IMG/VR virus record: IMGVR_UViG_3300033552_000001
Coordinates: 62,001 to 126,000 of that record
DNA from: a virus
Direction: 5' to 3' (one strand)
Length of the DNA stretch: 64,000 bases
Part shown: in pieces, positions 20,301 through 26,698 of the stretch
Layout of the letters: each line of letters begins with the position of its first letter
How positions within the stretch are numbered: position 1 is the first letter of the stretch
Notes under the pieces: model-generated
Seen by the model: the letters and a program-made list of their open reading frames with translations, nothing else
Database searches by the model: none
What the model was told of the DNA's origin: nothing
Program-made: the position numbers and the translations under genes

Positions 20301-22518
20301 TGTATGGGAAATTGAATATGCTTTAAGTGGACATGTTACAAATTCTGGACAATTGTTTTTTGCTTATCTTACTGATAATGCAAATATTACAATTCCCAAC
20401 ACTTCAATTCATTTACATTCTGGAGCTGCTAATGCTTCATTAACATTAAGTCAGAGAGCTGTAATTACTACAATAGGAGCAGCAACTTACAAACTTAAAG
20501 CAGGAGTTAGTTCTGGTGGTGGTACTATTAGTAATAGTTTACAAACTACAACTAATCCAGGAGGTAGTTCAAGAATTAATTGGAAAAAGATTTCAGGATT
20601 TGTTCCAGTGATAGGTCAAAGTGTAGAAACTACTTATGCTAAACAGACTACAACTCAAGGTACTCCTTCAAATGGAACTGCTTTAAACTTTGAAAATATT
20701 GATGGAACTACGCCATTTTCTGGAGGAACAACATTTACATTATCTGCTAATAAAACATATTATTTACAAGGTGCTGCTGGTATTATGTCAGGTTCAAATG
20801 GTGGATTTAGTGTACAGTTTTATAATGTAATTACTGGACTTTACATTGGTATTGCATCAATGACAAGTTCTCCAGCCAACGGACAAAATCATACACCTTC
20901 TGGTGGGGGAGTAGCAACTGCTAAAATTACACCAACTATAAATACACAAATACAATTAAGAATAATTAATATTCAAGGAACTGCTGGTATTATTGGTGGT
21001 TCAGGGCTTATAAATGCGGGTGCTGGTGTTGGTTCAGGAGATAGTGGTAATAGTGCGTCATGGTTAAAAATCACCCAAGAAGGTTCAAGTGCTTATTCAG
21101 TTCTTAATACTTATGTAGGGGCAACTTCAACTACTGCTGGAATAACAGGTGGAGTACCAGTATCAGCAATAGGAGATCAAGGAAAAGTATTATTAGCTGA
21201 TGGAACTTGGATAACTCCTTTTACAGAAATTAATAGAATTAAACCAGCAACAGCAACCAATACAATTGATAATACAAATTTTAATCAAACTTGGAACTGG
21301 TCAACTGCTACTACTCAAAATGCTTTAAATTTAGTAGCTCCTTCTTTAACAACTGGTGCTTTATTATCATTAATTTCATCGGCAACTACAACAGCATTAA
21401 CAATACCATCTGGCAAAGTTGGCATTGGGACTGCAACTCCAAATTCTACTGCAAAATTAGAAGTAGTTGGTAATATTCTTTCTACAACATTTACTAAATC
21501 AGGCGGTTTAGTTTCTCAAAATTTATTAGCGGATGGTACTGTTTTTGATAAATATAATAGCTCAATATCAACTGGAGTTTATTTTCAAAACTCAACACTT
21601 GCTACAACATTAATAGATGGAATGACTGTTACACCACCATTAGCAGGTACTTATAAAATAGACTTTAATGGTCAGTTCAATACCCAACTTGCTAATGTTA
21701 CTCAACAAGCCACAGTAGATTTGAATGCTTTGTATTTAGATTTAAATTCACAACCTGTTACTGGCATTTTTCCATTATTTACTTCAGGTACAACAATTAC
21801 TCCAGGAGTTTATTATGTTGCAGGAGCAGTTGCTATATCTGGAACAATAACTTTAAATGGAGGGGGTAATGCTAATTCAATATTTATATTTAGAACTGAT
21901 GCAGCATTATCTACTTCTGCAAGTTGTGTGTTTAATCTTGTGAATGGAGCTGCTGCTAAAAATATATTTTTTATAGCTGTTGGAGCAATAACAATTGGAG
22001 CAAGCAGTAATATATCTGGCACATTTATTTCTCCTTCAGCACCTATTAACATTGGTTCTGGAGCATACATAAATGGTAGATTTTATTCAATTGGTTCAGC
22101 TCTTACAGTGAATGGTAGTGTAATATTATCAGCACCTTCAACAACATTTGCAATGGGTGTTTTAGCTAACTTTATTTTATTTACAACATCAGGGACAGTT
22201 ACTAACAGTGGGGCAAATACATTTGTGGGAGATATTGGTACAAATAGTGGTCTTGTTACTGGATTTGAAGCAGCTACTGTTTCAGGTAGTATTTATTTAC
22301 CAAATCAAGGGGCTTCATTAGTTGCTGTTTCAATTTACATAGATAATGTTATAGTGAGTACTTCAACAAGAGAAAGAGTTGATACAATTGATAAAGTAGA
22401 TGTTATACTAACAGAAACAGTATCTCTTACAGCAGGTCAGGTTATTTCTATAAAAGTTTTAAATTCGATTGGTATTTCTAGATTTTATAATAGAAATTTA
22501 AGAGTAAGTAAAATATAA
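17362..22518 (+). CDS. Long tail fibre with jelly-roll repeats and an inserted DUF3494-like domain
   Basis: A 1718-residue beta-rich protein. Two related units of about 380 residues begin near residues 464 and 845 (each has xxDPYxLGFNI, an xxIYINNxG segment, then SEYGENL and a C1q-like jelly roll ending SRI(T/N)WKK(V/I)SG). Around residue 1356 lies VGIGTATPNSTAKLEVVGN, a motif common in phage fibre ends. From residue 1445 to 1648 there is a DUF3494 ice-binding-like beta-helix whose two halves are in swapped order, set inside a final jelly roll (PLAGTYKIDFNGQF before it, IYIDNVIVSTSTRERV after it). It probably binds the host surface; ice binding is not implied. Long repeats and swapped domains point to modular exchange. 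Confidence 0.85.
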   Translation: MAIYQDSSSGVQKTNVLNLPVNGNILTAATSVDTYTNITFLQTTPGITATLLNPTVTTVHKVIVLENLPSSTTAINIVSALSLPFSLGIGKSVQLVWNGTNWSKLIGDGKVTYGIGIPLTISSDNLNDTYILTDSGINTGIVQSVWVFDGLYWKKTVTIIEPVIEFSVNTNPNTALTTFLPNIVKRIDVLYRSTIDGSLWSSDGVNYISTVVTLNRTIQSISATGNIIAWNSVVQIGATPLTTNIILTLPSNIGSKNKDIVFKRLDSTLFTVTILPFGTESVQITTPESINSQYGALTIHSISNIKSQQTGNIGISGSTPTISYLHAKRINSNQTISSGSWSNRDIILNGYEGNIPYNTTTGVATLSAGTAYKITAGLGILAGGNYLIQYSLVDAVTNAVISPVIEMVQSSNNTFNVSAPTLNFIYKPSVTQSVKLRFGGGTNMQSGESIRFELLSNLTITQIGSTPTLVNQALTTGDFPVGGAIQATVIDPYVLGFNIPQTTPNQTLVIPAPASSTDSRIIYINNTGTADFKIGDITVGVNKTVAYIWNGVIWSNFSTEVVGAVLSEYGENLIITDAQPLGGSVSDVLGSSFTLPTAGIWEVEYSLTGRVDSTGSNWYSYITNTSNFVIPNSTIQSFTSGGNNATMTLNQKVLISVTGSTSYKLRAACHPISVGSIFNSVPLAGGNGGTSRITWKKVSGYLPVIGSTVDYVFLKPTSNGGSAVVNTDIGLGIALSGNLTVVNNTISLLAGKTYELEAFLDYTSSVAPTNSYLEYYWTDNAGIRLPNSSGGLAIQANSSDGSISVLAKGYITTTIATVVKLRTTLVSGAVTLVPSNSYVSAKQVGSTALITNTSIPISNLPTGGNIQTALIDPYILGFNINQTTANQLLNIPNPTTASVNRIIYINNVGTVSFITNGLAITAGQTGAFIWNGVAWSTFSAQTSGSVLSEYGENLGIVNNQGVTTSITDVTGSSFTIPSAGVWEIEYALSGHVTNSGQLFFAYLTDNANITIPNTSIHLHSGAANASLTLSQRAVITTIGAATYKLKAGVSSGGGTISNSLQTTTNPGGSSRINWKKISGFVPVIGQSVETTYAKQTTTQGTPSNGTALNFENIDGTTPFSGGTTFTLSANKTYYLQGAAGIMSGSNGGFSVQFYNVITGLYIGIASMTSSPANGQNHTPSGGGVATAKITPTINTQIQLRIINIQGTAGIIGGSGLINAGAGVGSGDSGNSASWLKITQEGSSAYSVLNTYVGATSTTAGITGGVPVSAIGDQGKVLLADGTWITPFTEINRIKPATATNTIDNTNFNQTWNWSTATTQNALNLVAPSLTTGALLSLISSATTTALTIPSGKVGIGTATPNSTAKLEVVGNILSTTFTKSGGLVSQNLLADGTVFDKYNSSISTGVYFQNSTLATTLIDGMTVTPPLAGTYKIDFNGQFNTQLANVTQQATVDLNALYLDLNSQPVTGIFPLFTSGTTITPGVYYVAGAVAISGTITLNGGGNANSIFIFRTDAALSTSASCVFNLVNGAAAKNIFFIAVGAITIGASSNISGTFISPSAPINIGSGAYINGRFYSIGSALTVNGSVILSAPSTTFAMGVLANFILFTTSGTVTNSGANTFVGDIGTNSGLVTGFEAATVSGSIYLPNQGASLVAVSIYIDNVIVSTSTRERVDTIDKVDVILTETVSLTAGQVISIKVLNSIGISRFYNRNLRVSKI

Positions 22519-22545
22519 GCACACCCACATAATATTAATAAATAA

Positions 22546-22896
22546 ATGCAAGCAAAATCACTTTTAGAAATAATAAATGGCATCCTTGAAAGTAATCATA
22601 AAACATTAGTAATAAGCTGGTTATTCACAGGAAGCATTATTACTTATTTATACAACAACAATGTCTCATTACAATCAAAGTTAGATTTAAGTCAAGCAAA
22701 TAATCAAACATTACTTATTAAATCTAATGACAATTGTGAAGAACAAATTAAAAACAATAGAGCTAAGTTTCAGTTTCAATTAGATGATTTTATTAATAAA
22801 TCAAATAATAGAAGAGATAGTACAGAGAATTATTTTTACAATGAACTTAGAAAAGCAAATCAAAAAATTAATGAAAAAATAATCAAAATCCAATGA
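22546..22896 (+). CDS. Membrane-anchored coiled protein, possible inner-membrane spanin
   Basis: A 116-residue protein with one hydrophobic segment near residues 22-36 (LVISWLFTGSIITYLY), followed by about 80 polar, charged, probably coiled-coil residues. This N-in, single-anchor plan fits an i-spanin. Its stop overlaps the next start (ATGA), and the endolysin lies two genes on, which supports a lysis role. No sequence motif proves it. Confidence 0.5.
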   Translation: MQAKSLLEIINGILESNHKTLVISWLFTGSIITYLYNNNVSLQSKLDLSQANNQTLLIKSNDNCEEQIKNNRAKFQFQLDDFINKSNNRRDSTENYFYNELRKANQKINEKIIKIQ

Positions 22897-23138
22897 AAAC
22901 ATTAACAATTATTCTTTTAGTTCTTTTTATAGGTCTTTTAAGCAAGGATAACCACGAACATAAAATAGTGTTTACAGCTCCTAAATTAAAAGAAACACCT
23001 GTTAAAAAGATTTCTCAAAAAGTTGAGACTCAATTGCACATTCTTCAAAATAATATGAAGAAATATGATAGAGTAATAAAAATAAAAGCATTACAAGATA
23101 GTATTATAGTGATACCAGATACTGTTATTAAAAAATAA
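22893..23138 (+). CDS. Small exported or anchored protein, possible outer spanin partner
   Basis: An 81-residue protein with an N-terminal hydrophobic stretch (LTIILLVLFIGLL) and a basic, helical remainder. It has no cysteine at the end of the hydrophobic stretch, so it is not a classical lipoprotein o-spanin. The start overlaps the previous stop by ATGA. Position in the lysis group is the main clue; it could also be a holin-like or plain membrane protein. Confidence 0.45.
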   Translation: MKTLTIILLVLFIGLLSKDNHEHKIVFTAPKLKETPVKKISQKVETQLHILQNNMKKYDRVIKIKALQDSIIVIPDTVIKK

Positions 23139-23182
23139 AAGATGTTTAAAAAATCTGATTTTTAGATTAAGTTATAATTTTG

Positions 23183-23190
23183 TATTTTTG
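23183..23190 (+). promoter_or_regulatory. Promoter-like TAnnTTTG box before the homing endonuclease
   Basis: TATTTTTG matches the Bacteroidota -7 consensus 13 bases before the ATG at 23203. It may give the endonuclease gene its own short transcript. A -33 element is not clear. Confidence 0.35.
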
Positions 23191-23202
23191 TATAAAAAAA
23201 AT

Positions 23203-24183
23203 ATGACATCTGGAATTTATAAAATAACATCTCCTTCTAATAAGATTTACATAGGGCAATCTATGGATATAGAAAAAAGGTTTAGACAGTACAAAAATAA
23301 TCATTTTACTAAACAAGTAAGATTAAACCATTCTATAAATAAATATGGATTTGATAATCATGTACTTGAAATTATTGAAGAATGTTTATTTGAACAATTA
23401 AATTTTAGAGAAAGACATTGGCAAGAACATTATGATGTTATAGGAAAAAATGGATTAAATTGTGTTTTAGTTAATACTAAATATAAAAAAGCAGTTCCTT
23501 CTAAAGAGTCTATTGAAAAAAATAGAAATACACATAAAGAACTTTATAGACAAGGAAAAAGTCCTTTATGTAAATTACATTTGTTTCAAGTAGGTGTAAA
23601 TGCTTCTTTTTATGGTAGAAAACATTCTGATAAAGCAAAACAAGAAATGAGTCAAGCTAAATTAGGTATAAAATGGACAGATGAATTTAGAAGAATAAGA
23701 AAAGAAAATTATATAAAAGAAAATCATCCAAATTATAATAAATCTCATTCTGAAATAACAAGAAAAAAAATATCAGAAAGAGCAAAAGAAAGATTAAGTA
23801 TATTTCATTGTAATGCTAAAAGAGTTATTAACATAGAAACTTTAGAAGTATTTAAAGATGTTAAAACAGCTAATTTATCAATATTAGAATTAAACAAAAC
23901 TAGAAGAGAGTTAAGTAGAATTTTATCTTATGCAACTTATAATCCTTCTAAATTAATGTTTTGTGAAAACTATGAAAATTTAGAAAAAAGAGAAGAAGGA
24001 TTATTAAAAATGAATAAAGAATTTCCAATAAAAGCAGTTATAAATACAATCACAAAAGAAATTTTTAATACAGTAAAAGAAGCTGCAAAGTCAATAAGTA
24101 TGGATAAAGGAAGTTTAAGTAATAGATTAAGAAATGTAATTTTTAATAATACTGACTTTATATTTTTATCAAATTATAAATAA
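23203..24183 (+). CDS. GIY-YIG homing endonuclease with NUMOD DNA-binding modules
   Basis: A 326-residue protein from the ATG at 23203 (an upstream TTG at 23188 is less likely). Residues 1-90 hold the GIY-YIG nuclease: SGIYKIT, KIYIGQS, and the conserved arginine in EKRFRQY. Next come NUMOD3-like helices with SFYGRKHSDKAKQEM and a second copy around NYNKSHSEITRKKISE. The C-terminal part has two NUMOD1-like units (RVINIETLEVFKDVKTAN; AVINTITKEIFNTVKEAAKS). This is the layout of free-standing mobile homing endonucleases. It sits between lysis genes, probably as an insertion. Confidence 0.92.
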   Translation: MTSGIYKITSPSNKIYIGQSMDIEKRFRQYKNNHFTKQVRLNHSINKYGFDNHVLEIIEECLFEQLNFRERHWQEHYDVIGKNGLNCVLVNTKYKKAVPSKESIEKNRNTHKELYRQGKSPLCKLHLFQVGVNASFYGRKHSDKAKQEMSQAKLGIKWTDEFRRIRKENYIKENHPNYNKSHSEITRKKISERAKERLSIFHCNAKRVINIETLEVFKDVKTANLSILELNKTRRELSRILSYATYNPSKLMFCENYENLEKREEGLLKMNKEFPIKAVINTITKEIFNTVKEAAKSISMDKGSLSNRLRNVIFNNTDFIFLSNYK

Positions 24184-24185
24184 AT

Positions 24186-24740
24186 ATGAACTTTACAAAA
24201 AAAGACTTTGAAGAATTTAAAATAGTTAATACTGATTTATATTTAAATTGGTTTAATTTGTATTGTGTAGAGTTTAAAATTAATACAGCAGATAGATTAC
24301 TTTGCTTCCTGCCTAATTTACTACATGAATCTAATAATTTTGAATGGGTTAAAGAAATTTTACCTAAAAACAATCCTATTTATGTAAAAAAACTTGGTAA
24401 TTATTTTGGCAGAGGGCTTATGCAAGTCACTCATCAAAAAAACTATAAATTATTTAATGATTGGTGTAATTTAAATATTAAAGAATTTAATAAAGATTTT
24501 ATTAAAAACCCTGAATTATTACAAACTCCACAATATGCTGTATTATCGGCATTTTGGTTTTGGAAAAGTAATAATTTAGAAAAATATGCGGACAGAAAAG
24601 ATTTTTTAAATGTATGCTCATTAATTAATACAGGCAGAATACAAAAGCCTTCAAAGCCACATAAAATAAATGGATTGGATGACAGAATTAAAAAGTATGC
24701 AGTCATTGAAAAATGGTGCATTAAAAACAAAATAACATAA
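24186..24740 (+). CDS. Endolysin, GH19 chitinase/lysozyme-like
   Basis: A 184-residue soluble protein. NLLHESNNFEW (Glu48 the likely general acid) and YFGRGLMQVTHQKNY (about 73-87) match the GH19-type lysozyme fold, followed by a conserved AFWFWKSNNL helix and SLINTG. It should cut the glycan of peptidoglycan at lysis. There is no signal peptide, so release to the cell wall needs a holin or another membrane protein; the two small membrane genes upstream are candidates. Its stop overlaps the next start (TAATG). Confidence 0.88.
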   Translation: MNFTKKDFEEFKIVNTDLYLNWFNLYCVEFKINTADRLLCFLPNLLHESNNFEWVKEILPKNNPIYVKKLGNYFGRGLMQVTHQKNYKLFNDWCNLNIKEFNKDFIKNPELLQTPQYAVLSAFWFWKSNNLEKYADRKDFLNVCSLINTGRIQKPSKPHKINGLDDRIKKYAVIEKWCIKNKIT

Positions 24741-24958
24741 TGCATAATTGTCAAACTTGTGGTTGTAATAGCCATTCAACTTGTAATTGTAATACTCCTA
24801 TAATTGCAAGACCAGTAGGTCAAATATCTGGTGAATTATTAGGAAGTAATCAAATTGCTTTAATTCAAAATGGAGCAGTAATTGGTACAATTCCTGTGGT
24901 ATCATCAGGAGGAACAACAGATATATTAGATGCTTTTGGTGATGTAATCCCTAATTAA
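24740..24958 (+). CDS. Small Cys-rich protein with fibre-like tail
   Basis: A 72-residue protein. The first 17 residues hold five cysteines (MHNCQTCGCNSHSTCNC), a possible metal-binding or cross-linking patch; the rest (VGQISGELLGSNQIALIQNG) looks like a short beta hairpin tip. It is coupled to the endolysin gene and precedes further fibre genes. Probably a small virion protein. Confidence 0.5.
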   Translation: MHNCQTCGCNSHSTCNCNTPIIARPVGQISGELLGSNQIALIQNGAVIGTIPVVSSGGTTDILDAFGDVIPN

Positions 24959-24959
24959 A

Positions 24960-25244
24960 ATGAAAACAGACAAACCTTTTATAGAAACAGTATATCTTGA
25001 TGAATTATATCCTGTTATTATAGGAAATGCAACAGGATATAATATTATAAATGTTTATGATGAGAATTTTCTATTGGTTAAATCAATAGCAAATCTTTAC
25101 AATAAATTTATAATAAACTTAGATGATGTAATAGTAAACAGTTCTGCTTTTACATTTACAGCTACCAGTCCTGGTAAAACAGAAAGTAATTACAGCAGAA
25201 TATTAACAAAAAGAACTTATTTAACAGGATGTCAAAACAAGTAG
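24960..25244 (+). CDS. Small virion-type beta protein
   Basis: A 94-residue protein with a fibronectin/Ig-like strand pattern (YNIINVYDENFLLVKSI, SSAFTFTATSPG). It overlaps the next gene by 16 bases. No family recognised; context suggests a small fibre accessory part. Confidence 0.5.
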   Translation: MKTDKPFIETVYLDELYPVIIGNATGYNIINVYDENFLLVKSIANLYNKFIINLDDVIVNSSAFTFTATSPGKTESNYSRILTKRTYLTGCQNK

Positions 25245-25717
25245 TAATATTAAACAATCTATCAGATGGATTTTTTGATAAAGGTGTAAAGGAATCTAAA
25301 AAGGTTCAATATAAATTAGGAATGTCTATTTCAGAATTAAGAAGTACTAACCAAGTTCTTCCTGTTATATTTATTACTGATTCAGGAGTTGCTGGGAGTT
25401 TTAGACTTGATGTAGCAGATAGTATTACTCCTGATGATGGAGCTAATGTACTACTCTCTTTAAATGGAAAGAGATATAAAAGAGTAGGTGGCTTTACACA
25501 AAGAAAAGAAGTATTTATTAATTTAATAGCAGGAAATGATTCTGTGGTCTTACAATTTAAACCTTTTGATTTATCTACATTAGTAGTAAGTAGAAATGGA
25601 TTTATTGTCAATGACTTTGGAATTAATAATAAAACTATTACTTTTCTTACATCATTTGGAAATAGTTCAGGAGCTGCAATTGCTTCTGAAGAAATCATTG
25701 TAACTTACTCTAGCTAA
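25229..25717 (+). CDS. Fibre protein with tailspike adaptor module
   Basis: A 162-residue protein. Residues about 50-88 (ITDSGVAGSFRLDVADS ... GKRYKRV) match the N-terminal module found in the 585-residue tailspike encoded nearby. The C-terminal 50 residues (LSTLVVSRNGFIVNDF ... SSGAAIASEEIIVTYSS) match the C-terminus of the following fibre. It therefore joins two modules used elsewhere in the cluster, and may link fibres to the tail. Confidence 0.65.
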   Translation: MSKQVVILNNLSDGFFDKGVKESKKVQYKLGMSISELRSTNQVLPVIFITDSGVAGSFRLDVADSITPDDGANVLLSLNGKRYKRVGGFTQRKEVFINLIAGNDSVVLQFKPFDLSTLVVSRNGFIVNDFGINNKTITFLTSFGNSSGAAIASEEIIVTYSS

Positions 25718-25760
25718 AATTAAAATTAATTAACATAAATAACCAAATAAATAATAACCA

Positions 25761-26615
25761 ATGGCAAGAGCTAGAATTGGATTACAATTAGAGAAATCCA
25801 CAACTGCAGGTAGTATTGTAAAAACTTCTGCAATTAATGAACAAGAGTATTTAAGTCCTGGTTCAAATGGGCAAGTATTAACAGTGGTAGCTGGTGTTCC
25901 AGCATGGGGAACAATTCCTTTTCCATCTGAATTTGAGCAAGTAGCTAATAATGCAGCAAGACCAGTAACAGGATCATTAGATGTAATTTATTATGCAACT
26001 GCAGAAAATGTATTTAGTATTTGGACTGGAACAGTTTATGTAACAGTACCATCTTCTCCTTCATTTACTCTTGCAGGTAATTCAGGAACTTCTCAAAGTA
26101 TTGCCTCTGGAAGTACATTATCAGTATTAGCTTCTTTAGGATTTGCTACAGTAGCATCAGCCACAGGAATTGTTACTTTAACTCCTCCAGCAGGTGTTAC
26201 TACAGGTAATGTAATGACTTGGAATGGTACAATTTGGACATCAACAGCTCCTGCATCTTCTTCATTTACATTAGCAGGTGATACAGGTACTTCACAAACA
26301 GTAACTGGAGGTTCAACTGCTACTATTAAAGGTGGAGTTACATCAGGAGTTTTAGTAACAATGTCTGCTACAAATACAGCAACTATTACTTTAAAGAAAC
26401 AAAGAGATGTATTTGCTCCAGTATCAGCAGCTACCACTGTTACATTAACTCAAACTCCTAATTTATCTACTCTTGAGATTTTTAGGAATGGTTTTTTACA
26501 GGATTTAACAACTGATTATACTGTTGCAGGTTTGGTAGTCACTTTTGTAGTAGCATTTAATGCTTCTTCAGGTGCAACAAATACAGAGTCTGTTTCAGCT
26601 ATTTACAATTTTTAA
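25761..26615 (+). CDS. Tail fibre protein
   Basis: A 284-residue protein starting MARARIGLQLEKS, an N-terminus shared with the tailspike at 26699. The middle has repeats of SFTLAG(N/D)(S/T)GTSQ, and the C-terminus contains LSTLEIFRNGFLQDLTTDY, shared with the previous gene. It is all-beta and rich in Thr, Ser and Ala. It is probably a trimeric fibre with an exchangeable middle. Confidence 0.65.
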   Translation: MARARIGLQLEKSTTAGSIVKTSAINEQEYLSPGSNGQVLTVVAGVPAWGTIPFPSEFEQVANNAARPVTGSLDVIYYATAENVFSIWTGTVYVTVPSSPSFTLAGNSGTSQSIASGSTLSVLASLGFATVASATGIVTLTPPAGVTTGNVMTWNGTIWTSTAPASSSFTLAGDTGTSQTVTGGSTATIKGGVTSGVLVTMSATNTATITLKKQRDVFAPVSAATTVTLTQTPNLSTLEIFRNGFLQDLTTDYTVAGLVVTFVVAFNASSGATNTESVSAIYNF

Positions 26616-26634
26616 CAGGTAACATTTATAAATA

Positions 26635-26683
26635 TATATTATTTAGTTATATTTGTAGCTAATAAATATAACTAAATAATATA
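26635..26683. promoter_or_regulatory. 20-bp perfect inverted repeat over a promoter-like box
   Basis: Perfect 20-base arms at 26635-26654 and 26664-26683 enclose a 9-base loop (GTAGCTAAT). The left arm plus its next base contains TATATTTG (26648-26655), an exact match to the Bacteroidota -7 consensus TAnnTTTG. The element fills most of the 83-base gap before the tailspike gene and has no T-run. It may be an operator, a cruciform or a leader hairpin. Confidence 0.7.
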
Positions 26684-26698
26684 AAATAATTAAATATT

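Noticed and set aside
21691-22308. Ice binding as a function of the DUF3494-like domain
   Set aside because: The fold family also includes adhesins, and no ice-binding face can be judged from sequence; a receptor-binding role fits a fibre better.
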